From RH-AL1 sp965198485 (GTDB lineage: Bacteria > Pseudomonadota > Alphaproteobacteria > Rhizobiales > Beijerinckiaceae), in NCBI GenBank assembly GCA_965198485.1, contig CBDAPQ010000005.1, positions 1,860,001 through 1,924,000 on the forward strand: a stretch of DNA of 64,000 nucleotides, read 5' to 3'. The notes below the pieces were generated by a model. That model saw only the letters and a program-made list of their open reading frames with translations, ran no database searches and had not been told where the DNA came from. Positions 8,365-18,947 of this stretch are shown one piece after another. Numbering within the stretch: position 1 is the first letter of the stretch; each line of letters starts with the position of its first letter. Both the position numbers and the translations under genes were made by a program.

Positions 8365-10104
8365 TCAGTAATGGACAAGGTCGGTGGGGATCGTCTTGGC
8401 GGTGTTGAGGTCGTAGCTCTTGTTGCGCAACGGATCGAAGGGCGTGTTCTCGGAGGCGTCGAAGATCCGGGGATGAGCCGGTGGCACCTTCGTCGGTGCG
8501 GCCGCCGTGGCGTCGCCGTCGGGGTCGGCGAAGAGGTCGGGATGGTCGGACCCGCGCACGTCGAGCGAAGCGGCGCGCGTCTCACGGGTGGCGACGGGGT
8601 GCGCCGCGAGCGTCGCCGCCGGCATCGTCGCGGCGGTCGGCGTCTGGGCCACGTCGGTGGTTGCCGCAGCGGAGCTCTCGGTGATGGGCCCGTCGAGAAG
8701 ATCGACTTTCGCGGTCTGCTTGGCCTGTCCATCGGAGAAGGCGAAGCTCATCGCATCGAGGTCCGCGTAAGGCGGCGGTTCCTGGCGGATCGCAGGCGAC
8801 CTGGTGCCAAGCGGTACCGCCGACGGCACGCCGCGCTCTTCCGCGGCGGCGATGCGCGCGATGTCGTGGTTCGCCGTCGGATCCATGAACAGCACTCTCT
8901 GCCCCAGGCTCATGCTGGCCACCGCCGTCGGCAGACCTCCGAAAACCGCGTCGTCGCTGGCGTCGCTGCGCTGGTCGCCCGGCTTGCCGGGAGGCGGCGG
9001 CTGCGTCGCCGTCGGAGACAGCTTGTCGACGTCGACCTTGTCCTTGGCGACGCGCTCGATCTGGCGCCAACGCTGGACGTTGCGGTTGTGCTCCTCGACT
9101 GTTCCCGAGAAGGCGTGGCCGCCGGACCCGTCGGCGACAAAGTAGAGATCCGAGGTACGCGAGGGATTGGCCACCGCCTCGAGCGCGGCGCGGCCGGGAT
9201 TGTCGATCGGCCCGGGCGGCAGCCCATCGATCTGGTAGGTGTTGTAGGGCGTGCGGCGATCGAGTTCGGAGCGCGTGATCGAGTGGCCGAGCGTGCCCTG
9301 TCCCGCGACGAGACCGTAGACGATGGTCGGGTCGGACTGCAGCCGCATGTGCTTGCGCATGCGGTTGATGAACACGCCGGCGACGCGCGAGCGCTCGTCG
9401 GCCTTGCCGGTCTCCTTCTCCACGACGGAGGCGAGGGTGACCAGGTCGTAGGGCGCGTGCAGCGGCAGGTCGGGGGTGCGACGCGCCCAGATCTGCTCCA
9501 CCATCTTGCGATCGGCCTCCTGCATGCGCAGGATGACAGCGGCGCGGGTTTCGCCGCGGTACACCTTGTAGGTGTCGGGCATCAGCGATCCCTCGCGCGG
9601 CACGTCCTTCACGTCGCCGACGAGCAGGTCGCTCTCTTTCAGCCGCTGCACGATCTGCTGGCTGGTGAGACCTTCCGGCACCGAGAATGGATGCAGGTAC
9701 TGCTTGCCGGAGACCAGCGTGTCGATGACTTCCTGCAGGCTGGCGTGGGCTTTGAAGAGGTATTCGGCGGCCTTGACCTGGCTGCGCTTGCCGGTCCCGG
9801 TCAGTACGACGTTGAGGGCAAGCGGGCTGTCGATCACGCCCTCGCTCGCGAGCTTGTCGATGATGTCGGGCAGGTCGGTGTGCGGGGCGATGTAGACGAT
9901 CTTGTTGGCCGTCAACGGTCCCGGCTCCTGCAGGCGAGCCCGACCCCACGTGAACAACGCCAGCGCGCCAACGGCAACGATCGCGAGGAACGAGATGAAG
10001 CCTGACAGCATCGAGAGCGTCGGACGCCGCTTTTTCGGCGGTCTGGGCGGCGGAGGCGGCGGTGCCTCCGGCTGAAGCGCTTCGTTGGGGCTTTGCGGCG
10101 TCAT
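8365..10104 (-). CDS. mltG: Endolytic murein transglycosylase MltG, with long C-terminal extension
   Basis: 579 residues against roughly 340-400 in most relatives. An N-terminal cytosolic Pro-rich stretch (residues 9-28) is followed by one transmembrane helix (~33-54), a LysM-like subdomain and the YceG catalytic domain with SVVEKETG. Glu229 corresponds to the catalytic Glu of E. coli MltG, and LQSDPTIVYGL follows. The domain ends near residue 355 (RNVQRWR). The remaining ~220 residues are low-complexity, Ala/Pro/Thr-rich and probably disordered. MltG cleaves nascent glycan strands and sets their length. It lies downstream of fabF, the usual alphaproteobacterial order. Confidence 0.92.
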   Translation of the reverse strand: MTPQSPNEALQPEAPPPPPPRPPKKRRPTLSMLSGFISFLAIVAVGALALFTWGRARLQEPGPLTANKIVYIAPHTDLPDIIDKLASEGVIDSPLALNVVLTGTGKRSQVKAAEYLFKAHASLQEVIDTLVSGKQYLHPFSVPEGLTSQQIVQRLKESDLLVGDVKDVPREGSLMPDTYKVYRGETRAAVILRMQEADRKMVEQIWARRTPDLPLHAPYDLVTLASVVEKETGKADERSRVAGVFINRMRKHMRLQSDPTIVYGLVAGQGTLGHSITRSELDRRTPYNTYQIDGLPPGPIDNPGRAALEAVANPSRTSDLYFVADGSGGHAFSGTVEEHNRNVQRWRQIERVAKDKVDVDKLSPTATQPPPPGKPGDQRSDASDDAVFGGLPTAVASMSLGQRVLFMDPTANHDIARIAAAEERGVPSAVPLGTRSPAIRQEPPPYADLDAMSFAFSDGQAKQTAKVDLLDGPITESSAAATTDVAQTPTAATMPAATLAAHPVATRETRAASLDVRGSDHPDLFADPDGDATAAAPTKVPPAHPRIFDASENTPFDPLRNKSYDLNTAKTIPTDLVHY

Positions 10105-10225
10105 CGCGCGGATCGGTTCCTCAAAGCGTCAGAACTTCGGCGCCGCCGAGAAACGCCCGATGAGGCTGCTCTACGGCTAAGCCGTCAATATGGCAAAAGC
10201 GGGAAAGAGCAAGGACGGTCGCGGC

Positions 10226-11488
<1,263 letters not shown>

Positions 11489-11572
11489 CCATAGCCCATG
11501 TCGGATTTAAGTCGGCCAACGCCGAAGGCGCCGTGCGTGAGCAAGCCGGCGCCGTTGTGAACAGAATGCCGA

Positions 11573-11818
11573 TTAGGTTTGCGCGGCGGTGGCCTTGTCG
11601 AGGAACTTCACGGCGTCGCCGACGGTGACGATCGTCTCGGCGGCATCGTCGGGGATCTCGACGCCGAACTCTTCCTCGAAGGCCATCACCAGTTCCACCG
11701 TGTCCAGCGAATCGGCGCCGAGATCCTCAATGAAGTTCGCGTTGTCGGTGACCTTGTCGGCGTCCACTCCGAGGTGCTCGATCACGATCTTCTTCACGCG
11801 GTCGGCCACATCACTCAT
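11573..11818 (-). CDS. acpP: Acyl carrier protein AcpP
   Basis: 81 residues, acidic, four-helix ACP. The phosphopantetheine attachment Ser37 sits in GADSLDTVELVMAFEEEFG, the canonical DSL motif. It carries the growing acyl chain for FabF/FabG/FabD encoded around it. The 216-bp space to fabG upstream is long enough for its own promoter, which is common for this highly expressed gene. The C-terminal DKATAAQT tail is typical of Rhizobiales AcpP. Confidence 0.97.
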   Translation of the reverse strand: MSDVADRVKKIVIEHLGVDADKVTDNANFIEDLGADSLDTVELVMAFEEEFGVEIPDDAAETIVTVGDAVKFLDKATAAQT

Positions 11819-12034
11819 CGTCTTCGATCCTTATCTTTCGCGGTCGGTCCGACCGTCATCGCCGGAGCGCAACCGCGTTCCCGGCAGCTTCACTAGAGTT
11901 CACGTCGACGTAAGTCGAGCGCTACACTCCCGTTTTCACGCCGAACGCATCGTACAAGCGGCGCTGCCTAGCACAATCGCCACAGCAGTGCGAGTTGGCG
12001 GGGCGAGCTGCGGATCCGACCTGCGGACTCAGCC

Positions 12035-12775
12035 TCAGATCATGGCCATGCCGCCGTTCACGTGGAGCGTCTGTCCGGTGACGTAGGCGGCCTCGGTGCT
12101 GGCGAGGAACACGGCGCAGGCGGCGACATCCGACGGTTGACCGAGCCGGCCCATCGGCACCGCGCCCAAAATCGCGCTCTTCTGCTTGTCGTTGAGCACG
12201 TCGGTCATCGGGGTCTCGATGAAGCCCGGCGCGATGCAATTCGCGGTGACGTTGCGCGTCGCCGCCTCTATGGCGAGGCTCTTGGTAAGCCCGACCGTAC
12301 CCGCTTTCGAGGCGGCGTAATTGGCTTGCCCGGCGTTGCCGGTGGTGCCGACGACCGAGGTCACGGCGATGATGCGGCCGTAGCGGCGGCGCATCATGCC
12401 CTTGAGGCAGGCGCGCGCCAGCTTGAAACCGGTGGTGAGATTGACCGCGATGACCTGGTCCCACTCCGCGTCGCTCATGCGCATCAGGAGGTTGTCGCGG
12501 GTGATGCCGGCGTTGCTGACGAGGATGTCGACCGGGGCTCCGGCCGCAGCCTCGGCCGCCGGCACCAGGCCGTCGACGGCGCCTGGATCGGAAAGGTTGC
12601 AGGGCACGACCTTGACGCGCTCGCCCAGTTCGCCGGCCAAAGCGTCGAGCGCGTCGCGCCGGGTCCCGGACAGGACCAGTGTCGCGCCCTGCCCGTGAAG
12701 CGCGTCGGCGATGGCGCGGCCGATGCCGCCGCTGGCCCCAGTGACCAGCGCGGTCCGTCCTGTCAGATCGAACAT
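12035..12775 (-). CDS. fabG: 3-oxoacyl-ACP reductase FabG
   Basis: 246 residues. The SDR nucleotide motif TGASGGIG, the NNAG-equivalent SNAG (here VSNAGIT), a catalytic Ser in VTSVVGTTGNAGQ, and Tyr-x3-Lys in NYAASKAG are all present, as is PGFIETPMTD. It reduces 3-ketoacyl-ACP with NADPH. The true start is the ATG at 12775, with GGAG just upstream (GGAGACGTT then ATG); the frame is open 45 codons further but that part overlaps the end of fabD. It begins 16 bp after fabD, so the two are cotranscribed. Confidence 0.95.
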   Translation of the reverse strand: MFDLTGRTALVTGASGGIGRAIADALHGQGATLVLSGTRRDALDALAGELGERVKVVPCNLSDPGAVDGLVPAAEAAAGAPVDILVSNAGITRDNLLMRMSDAEWDQVIAVNLTTGFKLARACLKGMMRRRYGRIIAVTSVVGTTGNAGQANYAASKAGTVGLTKSLAIEAATRNVTANCIAPGFIETPMTDVLNDKQKSAILGAVPMGRLGQPSDVAACAVFLASTEAAYVTGQTLHVNGGMAMI

Positions 12776-12791
12776 AACGTCTCCTGGCGCC

Positions 12792-13733
12792 TCAGTCGGC
12801 GCTCTTGTAGGCTTGGACCTCCGCCGGGACGCCGACCGACACGCCAACGGCACCGGGCGCGACGCGCTTGACGAGGCCGGACAGCACGCGGCCGGCGCCG
12901 CACTCGACAAATTCGGTCACGCCTTGCCCGGCCATGAAGGTCATGCACTCGCGCCAGCGCACCGTGCCGGTGACCTGCCGCACGAGCAGGTCGCGGATGA
13001 TGGCAGGGTCGGTGACGGGCGCGGCGGTGACGTTGGCGACGAGCGGCACGCAGGGCGCCTGCAACGACGCCTGGGCCAGCGCTCGCGCCATCGCCTCGGC
13101 CGCCGGCTGCATCATCGCGCAGTGGAAGGGCGCCGACACCGGCAGCAGGATGGCGCGCTTGATGCCGCGCCCCTTGGCGATCTCGATGCCGCGCTCGACC
13201 GCCGCCCTGGCCCCCGAAATCACCACTTGGCCGCCGCCGTTGTCGTTGGCGACCTGGCAGACCTCGCCCGGCGCGGCGGCCTCAGCGGCGATCTGCGCAG
13301 CCGTTTCCGACTCCGCGCCGAGCAGTGCCGCCATCGCGCCGGCACCGACGGGCACCGCCGCCTGCATCGCCTCCCCGCGCAGCCGCAGCAGCCGCGCGGT
13401 TGCGGCCAGCGGCAAAGCACCGGCGGCGGCAAGCGCCGAATACTCGCCCAGAGAATGACCGGCGACGAAAGCCGCGTCGCGAGCGAGATCGAGCCCGGCT
13501 TCGTCCCGCAGCACGGCGAGGACCGCGAGGCTGACCGCCATCAGCGCCGGTTGGGCATTGGCGGTCATCGTCAGCTCCGCCTCGGGCCCCTCGAATATCA
13601 GGGTGGAGAGAGACTGCCCGAGCGCCTCGTCGACTTCGGCGAAGATCGCGCCGGCTTGCGGGAAGGCGTCGGCCAGGGCCTTGCCCATGCCGACGGCCTG
13701 CGATCCCTGGCCGGGAAACACGAAAGCCCTCAT
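12792..13733 (-). CDS. fabD: Malonyl-CoA:ACP transacylase FabD
   Basis: 313 residues starting MRAFVFPGQGSQ, the conserved FabD beginning. The nucleophile Ser94 lies in AGHSLGEYSA, the catalytic His in APFHCAMM, and Gln in the PGQGSQ loop. It transfers malonate from CoA to AcpP to feed fatty-acid elongation. It is the first gene of the fabD-fabG-acpP-fabF-mltG-yicC run. The start was placed at the family Met (13733); 61 codons of upstream open frame show no homology and no SD. Confidence 0.95.
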   Translation of the reverse strand: MRAFVFPGQGSQAVGMGKALADAFPQAGAIFAEVDEALGQSLSTLIFEGPEAELTMTANAQPALMAVSLAVLAVLRDEAGLDLARDAAFVAGHSLGEYSALAAAGALPLAATARLLRLRGEAMQAAVPVGAGAMAALLGAESETAAQIAAEAAAPGEVCQVANDNGGGQVVISGARAAVERGIEIAKGRGIKRAILLPVSAPFHCAMMQPAAEAMARALAQASLQAPCVPLVANVTAAPVTDPAIIRDLLVRQVTGTVRWRECMTFMAGQGVTEFVECGAGRVLSGLVKRVAPGAVGVSVGVPAEVQAYKSAD

Positions 13734-13947
13734 CGGGTGGAGCGGGGAAGGAACGGCATGGGCGCGCGTGCTCGCATCAGGGTAGGGTGAAGTCAAGCAA
13801 TTGACGGCCTCTTGTCGGTCGCAACGCCTCCAAGCAGGTCTTGCAGAATTTGGCTTGCGAGCACGTGCCACCAGCTCCGATGTTGTCGGGCTCCGCCGGA
13901 CAGCTCGATCTGTCACGCTTCAGGGCAGGTCGGCTTAGGCGGGTCGA

Positions 13948-15219
13948 TCAAGCCGCTTCACGCGTCTCCAGTCGGGTCAGGCTGGTCGCGAGTCCGAGGG
14001 CCACCGCGATCAGCAGTGCCACGAGCCCCATAATGCCGGGCCAGCCGAAGCGTGACCAGAACAGGCCGCCGAGCGAGCCGAAGAGGCTAGAGCCGACATA
14101 ATAGGCGAAGAGGTAGAGCGAGGCTGCCGCCGCTCGCGCCTTCTCGGCGCGCCGGCTAACCCAGCCGCTGGCGATGGCGTGAGCGCCGAAGAAACCGCAG
14201 GTGAAGATCGCGATCGCGGCAATCGAGATGACGAGGCTCGGCGTCGCCGTCAAAGCGAGGCCCAGCGCCATCAAGACCATGGCCGACGCCATCATGCGGC
14301 CGCGCCCGTAGCGGCCGCCGAGGCGGCCGAACCAGGCCGAGGCCGGGCCGCCGAGCAGATAGACCAGGAAGATGGCGCCGGCGAAGGCCTGGCTGAGATC
14401 GAACGGCGGCTCGATCAGCCGGTAGGAGAGATAATTGTAGGCGGTGACGAACCCGCCCATCAGCAGGAAGCCGACGGCGAAGAGCTGCGCCAGGCCGGGA
14501 TCGCGCAGGTGCCCGGCGAAGGCCGGGCCGAGATGGCGCAACCAGACGTCCGACTCCGGCTCAAAACGGCGGGAGGGCGGCAGCAGGACCGTGAACAGCG
14601 CGGCGGCGGCGACGCCGAACAGGCCCATCACGCCGATCGCGATGCGCCAGCTCTCTGTCTTGTCGATCAGCACGCCGCTCAGCACACGGCCGAGCATCCC
14701 GCCGTAGGCGTTGCCGGCGATGTAGAGTCCCATGGCGACGCCGAGGTCGCTCGGGTGCACCTCCTCGGCGAGGTAGGCCATCGCGACCGCCGGCACGCCG
14801 GCCAGCGCCACGCCGGTCAGCGCGCGCACGGCGAGCAGGGCGCCCCAACTCGGCACGAAGGCGCAGGCGACCGTCAGCAGGCCGACGGCGAAGAGCGAGG
14901 CCGCCATGATCGGCTTGCGCCCGCGCGCGTCCGAGATGCGGCCGGCGACCAGCATGGCGACGGCCAGTGTCGCGGTGGTAACCGAGAGCGACAGGCTCGA
15001 CACCGAGGGCGAGACGCCGAGCTCGCGCGAGAAGACCGGCAGCAGCGGCTGCACGCAGTAGAGCAGCGCGTAGGTCGAGAAGCCGGCGGCGGCGAGCGCC
15101 AGCGTCACGCGGCGGAACTCGGGCGTCTTCGCGCGCAGGAACAGGTCGGTGGAGCCGGCGAGCGCGAGCGTCTCGACCTCCTCAATCAGGGTCTCGTGCG
15201 GCGGCGTTCCGTCGATCAT
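13948..15219 (-). CDS. MFS transporter, YnfM-like
   Basis: 423 residues with 12 predicted membrane helices. The MFS motif A loop appears as GRISDARGRKPIM between helices 2 and 3, and the segment CVQPLLPVFSRELGVSPS is typical of the YnfM/arabinose-efflux-like subfamily. The inner duplicate half ends with FGSLGGLFWSRFGWPG. The substrate cannot be told from sequence; relatives are drug or small-metabolite exporters. It starts 3 bp after the GST gene upstream, implying one transcript and possibly export of a glutathione-linked product (inference). Confidence 0.85.
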   Translation of the reverse strand: MIDGTPPHETLIEEVETLALAGSTDLFLRAKTPEFRRVTLALAAAGFSTYALLYCVQPLLPVFSRELGVSPSVSSLSLSVTTATLAVAMLVAGRISDARGRKPIMAASLFAVGLLTVACAFVPSWGALLAVRALTGVALAGVPAVAMAYLAEEVHPSDLGVAMGLYIAGNAYGGMLGRVLSGVLIDKTESWRIAIGVMGLFGVAAAALFTVLLPPSRRFEPESDVWLRHLGPAFAGHLRDPGLAQLFAVGFLLMGGFVTAYNYLSYRLIEPPFDLSQAFAGAIFLVYLLGGPASAWFGRLGGRYGRGRMMASAMVLMALGLALTATPSLVISIAAIAIFTCGFFGAHAIASGWVSRRAEKARAAAASLYLFAYYVGSSLFGSLGGLFWSRFGWPGIMGLVALLIAVALGLATSLTRLETREAA

Positions 15220-15222
15220 TTC

Positions 15223-15825
15223 TCAGCCTTTGAAACGCGTCTCCTCGAAGCTCGGCACCTCGGCGGCGAAGGCCGCGAGCCACGCGACCAGCTGGGGGTG
15301 GTCAACGCGCCAGCGGCCCTCCATGCGCAGGTCGAGAAAGCCGAGCGCGCTGGCGAGCGCGATGTCGGCCACGCTGCGCGGCCCTTCCGGCTGGCGCCGC
15401 TCGAAGGTATCGAGCGCCCGTTCCATCTTGCCGGCCTGACGCTCCACCCAGAACGCCTCGCGCTTGGCCTCGGGCCGGAAGCGCACCTCGTAGACTTGGA
15501 GCACGACGGCATCGAGCATGCCGTCGGCCAGCGCCTGATCCGCGAGCACGCGCCAGCGCGCCTCGCCGGGCGCCGGGATGAGGCGGCCGCCACCGGCACA
15601 ATGGTCGAGATATTCGAGGATCACCGCGCTGTCGTGCAGGACCAGGCCATCGTCGAGCACCATCGTCGGGATCTTGCCGAGCGGGTTGCGCGCGTAGAGC
15701 GCGTCCTGCAGATCCATGAAGTCGGTCGGCACCAGCTCGATCCGATCGCTCAAGCCCAGCATCGCGGCGCCGAGGCGCACCTTGCGGACGGCCGGCGAGG
15801 TCGGCGAGACGTGCAGCTTCATCAT
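15223..15825 (-). CDS. Glutathione S-transferase family protein
   Basis: 200 residues. The thioredoxin-like N-terminal domain begins MMKLHVSPTSPAVRKVRL, where SPAVRKVR is the GSH-activating Ser/N-terminal motif; NPLGKIPTMVLDDG carries the cis-Pro, and DSAVILEYLD binds the gamma-glutamyl group. The C-terminal helical domain contains SVADIALASALGFLDLR, the N-capping box region. The start at 15825 (ATG ATG) has GGAG ten bases upstream; the extra 26 upstream codons are antisense-like. Coupled to the downstream MFS gene. Confidence 0.88.
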   Translation of the reverse strand: MMKLHVSPTSPAVRKVRLGAAMLGLSDRIELVPTDFMDLQDALYARNPLGKIPTMVLDDGLVLHDSAVILEYLDHCAGGGRLIPAPGEARWRVLADQALADGMLDAVVLQVYEVRFRPEAKREAFWVERQAGKMERALDTFERRQPEGPRSVADIALASALGFLDLRMEGRWRVDHPQLVAWLAAFAAEVPSFEETRFKG

Positions 15826-15841
15826 GGGCGGGTCACTCCGG

Positions 15842-16684
15842 TCAGGTGGCGCCGAGCCGCTCGACCAGCGAGCTCCCCCGTCCGGCGCCGAGCTGTCGGG
15901 CAAGGGCCGGCAGAAGGCAAGCCGCCTCGTCGTGGAGGACGTAGGGCGCGTTGACGACCATCAGGCCGCTGGCGTTGAGCTGTCCGTCGCGATCGCCGCG
16001 CGGACCGACGACGAGCTCCAGGCGGAGCACGTCCTCGACGCCGGCGGCGACCAGCGTCGCGGCGAGCTGCTCGGGCCCGCGGCGGTCTTTTACCGGGTAC
16101 CAGGCGAGATAGGTGCCGCCGGCCCACTTCTTGTGGGCGCCGACGAGCGCGTCGGCGAGCCGGGCGAACTCGTCCGCCGCCTCGAAGGGCGGATCGATCA
16201 GCACGAGACCGCGTCGCTCGACCGGCGGCACGAAGGCGTTGAGCGCGGTGTAGCCGTTGAGCTCGATGACCTTGGCGCGGTGATCCTTGCCCAGCGCGCG
16301 TTCGAGCGCGACGCGGGCCTCGGGGCGGATCTCGCAGCAGATCATGCGATCGAACGGCCGCAGCAGCGCCCGCGCGACCAGCGGCGAGCCGGGATAGGGC
16401 GCTCGGCCCAGCCCCGCCGCGCCGGTTACCGCGAGGTAGGGCGCCAGAAGCTCGCGCGCCGCCCGGTCCATCGAGGCGGTATCGATGCGCCCGATGCCGT
16501 CGCGCCACTCGCCGGTGCGCGCGGCGGCCGAGCCGCGGAGGTCGTAGGTCCCGCTGCCGGCGTGAGTGTCGATGACCCGGAACGGCGCCGGCTTGCGCGC
16601 GAGATAGACGAGGATGCGCGCGAGCACCGCATGCTTGAAGACATCGGCGTGGTTGCCGGCGTGGAAATCGTGGCGATAGTTCAT
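15842..16684 (-). CDS. rlmJ: 23S rRNA (adenine(2030)-N6)-methyltransferase RlmJ
   Basis: 280 residues beginning MNYRHDFHAGNHADV, the highly conserved RlmJ N-terminus. HAGSGTYDL is the SAM-binding motif I and LVLIDPPFE is the catalytic D/N-PP-Y/F motif IV. WYPVKDRRGPEQL is also conserved. RlmJ methylates A2030 of 23S rRNA before ribosome assembly. The ATG overlaps the TGA of cobU by four bases (ATGA), so translation is coupled. The usual length is 280, so the start is secure. Confidence 0.94.
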   Translation of the reverse strand: MNYRHDFHAGNHADVFKHAVLARILVYLARKPAPFRVIDTHAGSGTYDLRGSAAARTGEWRDGIGRIDTASMDRAARELLAPYLAVTGAAGLGRAPYPGSPLVARALLRPFDRMICCEIRPEARVALERALGKDHRAKVIELNGYTALNAFVPPVERRGLVLIDPPFEAADEFARLADALVGAHKKWAGGTYLAWYPVKDRRGPEQLAATLVAAGVEDVLRLELVVGPRGDRDGQLNASGLMVVNAPYVLHDEAACLLPALARQLGAGRGSSLVERLGAT

Positions 16685-17262
16685 CGTCGGCCAAGGGCGA
16701 TGGCGGGCGGCGGGGCCGGCTTCAGCTGCCGCGGCAGCCCGGCGGTGACGAGCACCACGCCGTCGCAGGCCGCAGCCATGGCCTGGTTCAGCCGGCCCTG
16801 CGCATCGCGGAAACGACGACCCAGCTGGGTCTCCGGCACGATCCCGGCGCCGACCTCGTTCGACACGAAGATGGCGGGGCCGGCGAGGTGCGGCACGAGC
16901 GCGGTCAGCGTAGCGCCGGCTTCCTCGACATCGTCGCCGCGCAGCATGAGGTTGCTGAGCCAAAGCGTCAGGCAATCGACCAGCACGACGTGCCCGGGCC
17001 GGGCGGTCTCGATCAGGGTTGCGGGGAGATTGTAGAGCGCCTCGCGCGTCGTCCAGGCCACGCCGCGGGCCGCGACGTGGAGGCGGATGCGCTCGCGCAT
17101 CTCTTCGTCCCAGGCTTCCGCAGTGGCGACGAACAGCGGGGCCAATCCCGAGGCTTCGGCGAGCCGCTGCGCGTAGCCGCTCTTTCCCGAGCGGGCGCCG
17201 CCGAGCACGAGCAGGCTGGCCGTGCGGTCCTTCGCCCTTCCGTCCATGGCGGGTTCATCCAT
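16681..17262 (-). CDS. cobU: Adenosylcobinamide kinase / adenosylcobinamide-phosphate guanylyltransferase
   Basis: 193 residues (CobU/CobP). The P-loop GGARSGKS is at residues 21-28, then VATAEAWDEEM, RIRLHVAARGVAWTTRE (nucleotide-binding His), VLVDCLTLWLSNLM and the C-terminal VSNEVGAGIVPETQLGRRFRDAQG. It phosphorylates adenosylcobinamide and forms AdoCbi-GDP in the lower-ligand assembly steps of B12. No other cobalamin gene and no cobalamin riboswitch is visible nearby. The gene overlaps rlmJ by four bases. Confidence 0.93.
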   Translation of the reverse strand: MDEPAMDGRAKDRTASLLVLGGARSGKSGYAQRLAEASGLAPLFVATAEAWDEEMRERIRLHVAARGVAWTTREALYNLPATLIETARPGHVVLVDCLTLWLSNLMLRGDDVEEAGATLTALVPHLAGPAIFVSNEVGAGIVPETQLGRRFRDAQGRLNQAMAAACDGVVLVTAGLPRQLKPAPPPAIALGRR

Positions 17263-17345
17263 CGCCGTCTATGTCTCCGCCCGATGCTCATCCCGCCCGG
17301 CATCGCTAGCGCCCTCGGCTCGACACGACAAGAAACGGCCCCGCC

Positions 17346-18947
17346 ATGCTCTCGCGACGCAACCTCCTGAAGCTTGCCGCGGCGCTGCAGCTAGGGTCGC
17401 TGACGACGGCCGCTGCGAGCGCCGACACCGCCGCGCCTGAGCCGAACCCGCCGGGCGTCAAGCTGGGGCCGCCGCAGCCTTTCAGCTTCGTCATGCTGAA
17501 GGCGCGCGCCAAGGCACTGGCGGCGAGCGTCTATCAGGCGCCGCCGATGCCCGACCCGGCCGTCGTCAAGACGATGGACTACGACGTCGCCAAGGACACC
17601 AAGTACGATCTCGACCGGGCGCTCGATGCAAAGGGGCCCTATCCCGTGACCTTCCTCGCCGTCGGGCTGCTGTCGCCCAAGTCGGTGGCGATGTATGCGC
17701 TCGAGGGCGGTGACGCGCGCGAGGTGATCTTCCAGCCCGAAGACTTCATCACTCCTGCCGCCAGCCCGCTGCGCAAGCTCGGCCCGCAGCCGCCGCCTTT
17801 CGCCGGCTTCGAGCTGCGGCAGGCCGCCGACAAGCCGGAGCAGCGCGAGCACGAGGGCTGGGCGCGTTTCATCGGCGGCTCGTACTTCCGCGCGGTCGGC
17901 GAGTCGAATCAATTCGGCCTCTCCGCCCGCGGACTCTCCCAGAATTCAGGCGTCGCGATCCCAGAGGAGTTTCCCGATTTCACCCATTTCTGGATCGGCG
18001 AGGGCAAGACCGATCAGGACCCCGTGGAAGTCTACGCGCTGCTCGATGGGCCGAGCGTCGCCGGCGCGTACCGCTTCGTGATGCACCGCGGCTTCGCCAC
18101 GACGATGGATATCACCTGTCAATTGCACCTGCGCAAGCCGATCGAGCGGCTCGGCATCGCGCCGATGACGTCGATGTACTGGTATTCGGAGACAGAAAAG
18201 GCCAAGGCGGCGGACTGGCGGCCGGAGATCCACGATTCTGACGGACTGGCGATCTGGGCCGGCACCGGCGAGCACCTGTGGCGCCCGCTGATCAACCCGC
18301 CGACGCTGCAGATCTCCAGCTTCCTCGACCAGACGCCCAAGGGCTTCGGCCTGATGCAGCGCGACCACGATTACAATCATTACCTCGACGCGGTTTATTA
18401 CGAGCGGCGGCCCTGCGCCTGGGTCGAGCCGCTCGGCGACTGGGGCGCAGGCTCGGTACAGCTCGTCGAGATCCCGACCAACAACGAGATCTATGACAAC
18501 ATGGTCGTGATGTGGGTGCCCGCGGCGGAGAAACACGCCGGCGAGCAGCTCGACTTCCGCTACAAGCTCTACTGGCGCGACAAGGACCCGTTCCCGGGCG
18601 ACCTCGCGCTCTGCGTGGCGACGCGGCTCGGGATGGGTGCGGTGCAGGGGGCGCCACGCTCGAAGGTGCTGCGCAAGTTCCTCCTCGAGTTCAAGGGCCC
18701 GATTCTGGCGACGCTCGACGAGGGCGAGACGCCCGAACCGGTGGTGACAGTCTCGCGCGGCACCTTCTCGCATTTCATCACCGAGCGCTCGCCCGACGGC
18801 ACCAAGGATCTCTGGCGCACCATGTTCGACCTCGACCCGCAAGGATCGGAGCCGATCGAGATGCGCTGCTTCCTGCGCTACAAGGACCGGCCGCTCACCG
18901 AAACCTGGACCTACCGCTACATTCCCTTCGAAAGCAGCGAGCGCTGA
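17346..18947 (+). CDS. Glucan biosynthesis protein, OpgD/OpgG family
   Basis: 533 residues. A twin-arginine signal is visible (SRRNLLK at residues 3-9 followed by a hydrophobic stretch and ADTAAP), which points to OpgD-like Tat export rather than Sec-exported OpgG. The body contains the family blocks RFIGGSYFRAVG, QFGLSARGL, MTSMYWYSE and RDHDYNHYLDAVYYERRP. Periplasmic OpgG/D proteins shape osmoregulated glucan backbones or branching. No opgH glucosyltransferase is adjacent. The gene stands alone between divergent cobU and convergent PadR. Confidence 0.9.
   Translation: MLSRRNLLKLAAALQLGSLTTAAASADTAAPEPNPPGVKLGPPQPFSFVMLKARAKALAASVYQAPPMPDPAVVKTMDYDVAKDTKYDLDRALDAKGPYPVTFLAVGLLSPKSVAMYALEGGDAREVIFQPEDFITPAASPLRKLGPQPPPFAGFELRQAADKPEQREHEGWARFIGGSYFRAVGESNQFGLSARGLSQNSGVAIPEEFPDFTHFWIGEGKTDQDPVEVYALLDGPSVAGAYRFVMHRGFATTMDITCQLHLRKPIERLGIAPMTSMYWYSETEKAKAADWRPEIHDSDGLAIWAGTGEHLWRPLINPPTLQISSFLDQTPKGFGLMQRDHDYNHYLDAVYYERRPCAWVEPLGDWGAGSVQLVEIPTNNEIYDNMVVMWVPAAEKHAGEQLDFRYKLYWRDKDPFPGDLALCVATRLGMGAVQGAPRSKVLRKFLLEFKGPILATLDEGETPEPVVTVSRGTFSHFITERSPDGTKDLWRTMFDLDPQGSEPIEMRCFLRYKDRPLTETWTYRYIPFESSER

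Noticed and set aside
16681..17345. Cobalamin riboswitch upstream of cobU
   Set aside because: No B12-box-like conserved elements or space for the fold: only 83 bp separate cobU from the opgD-like gene.
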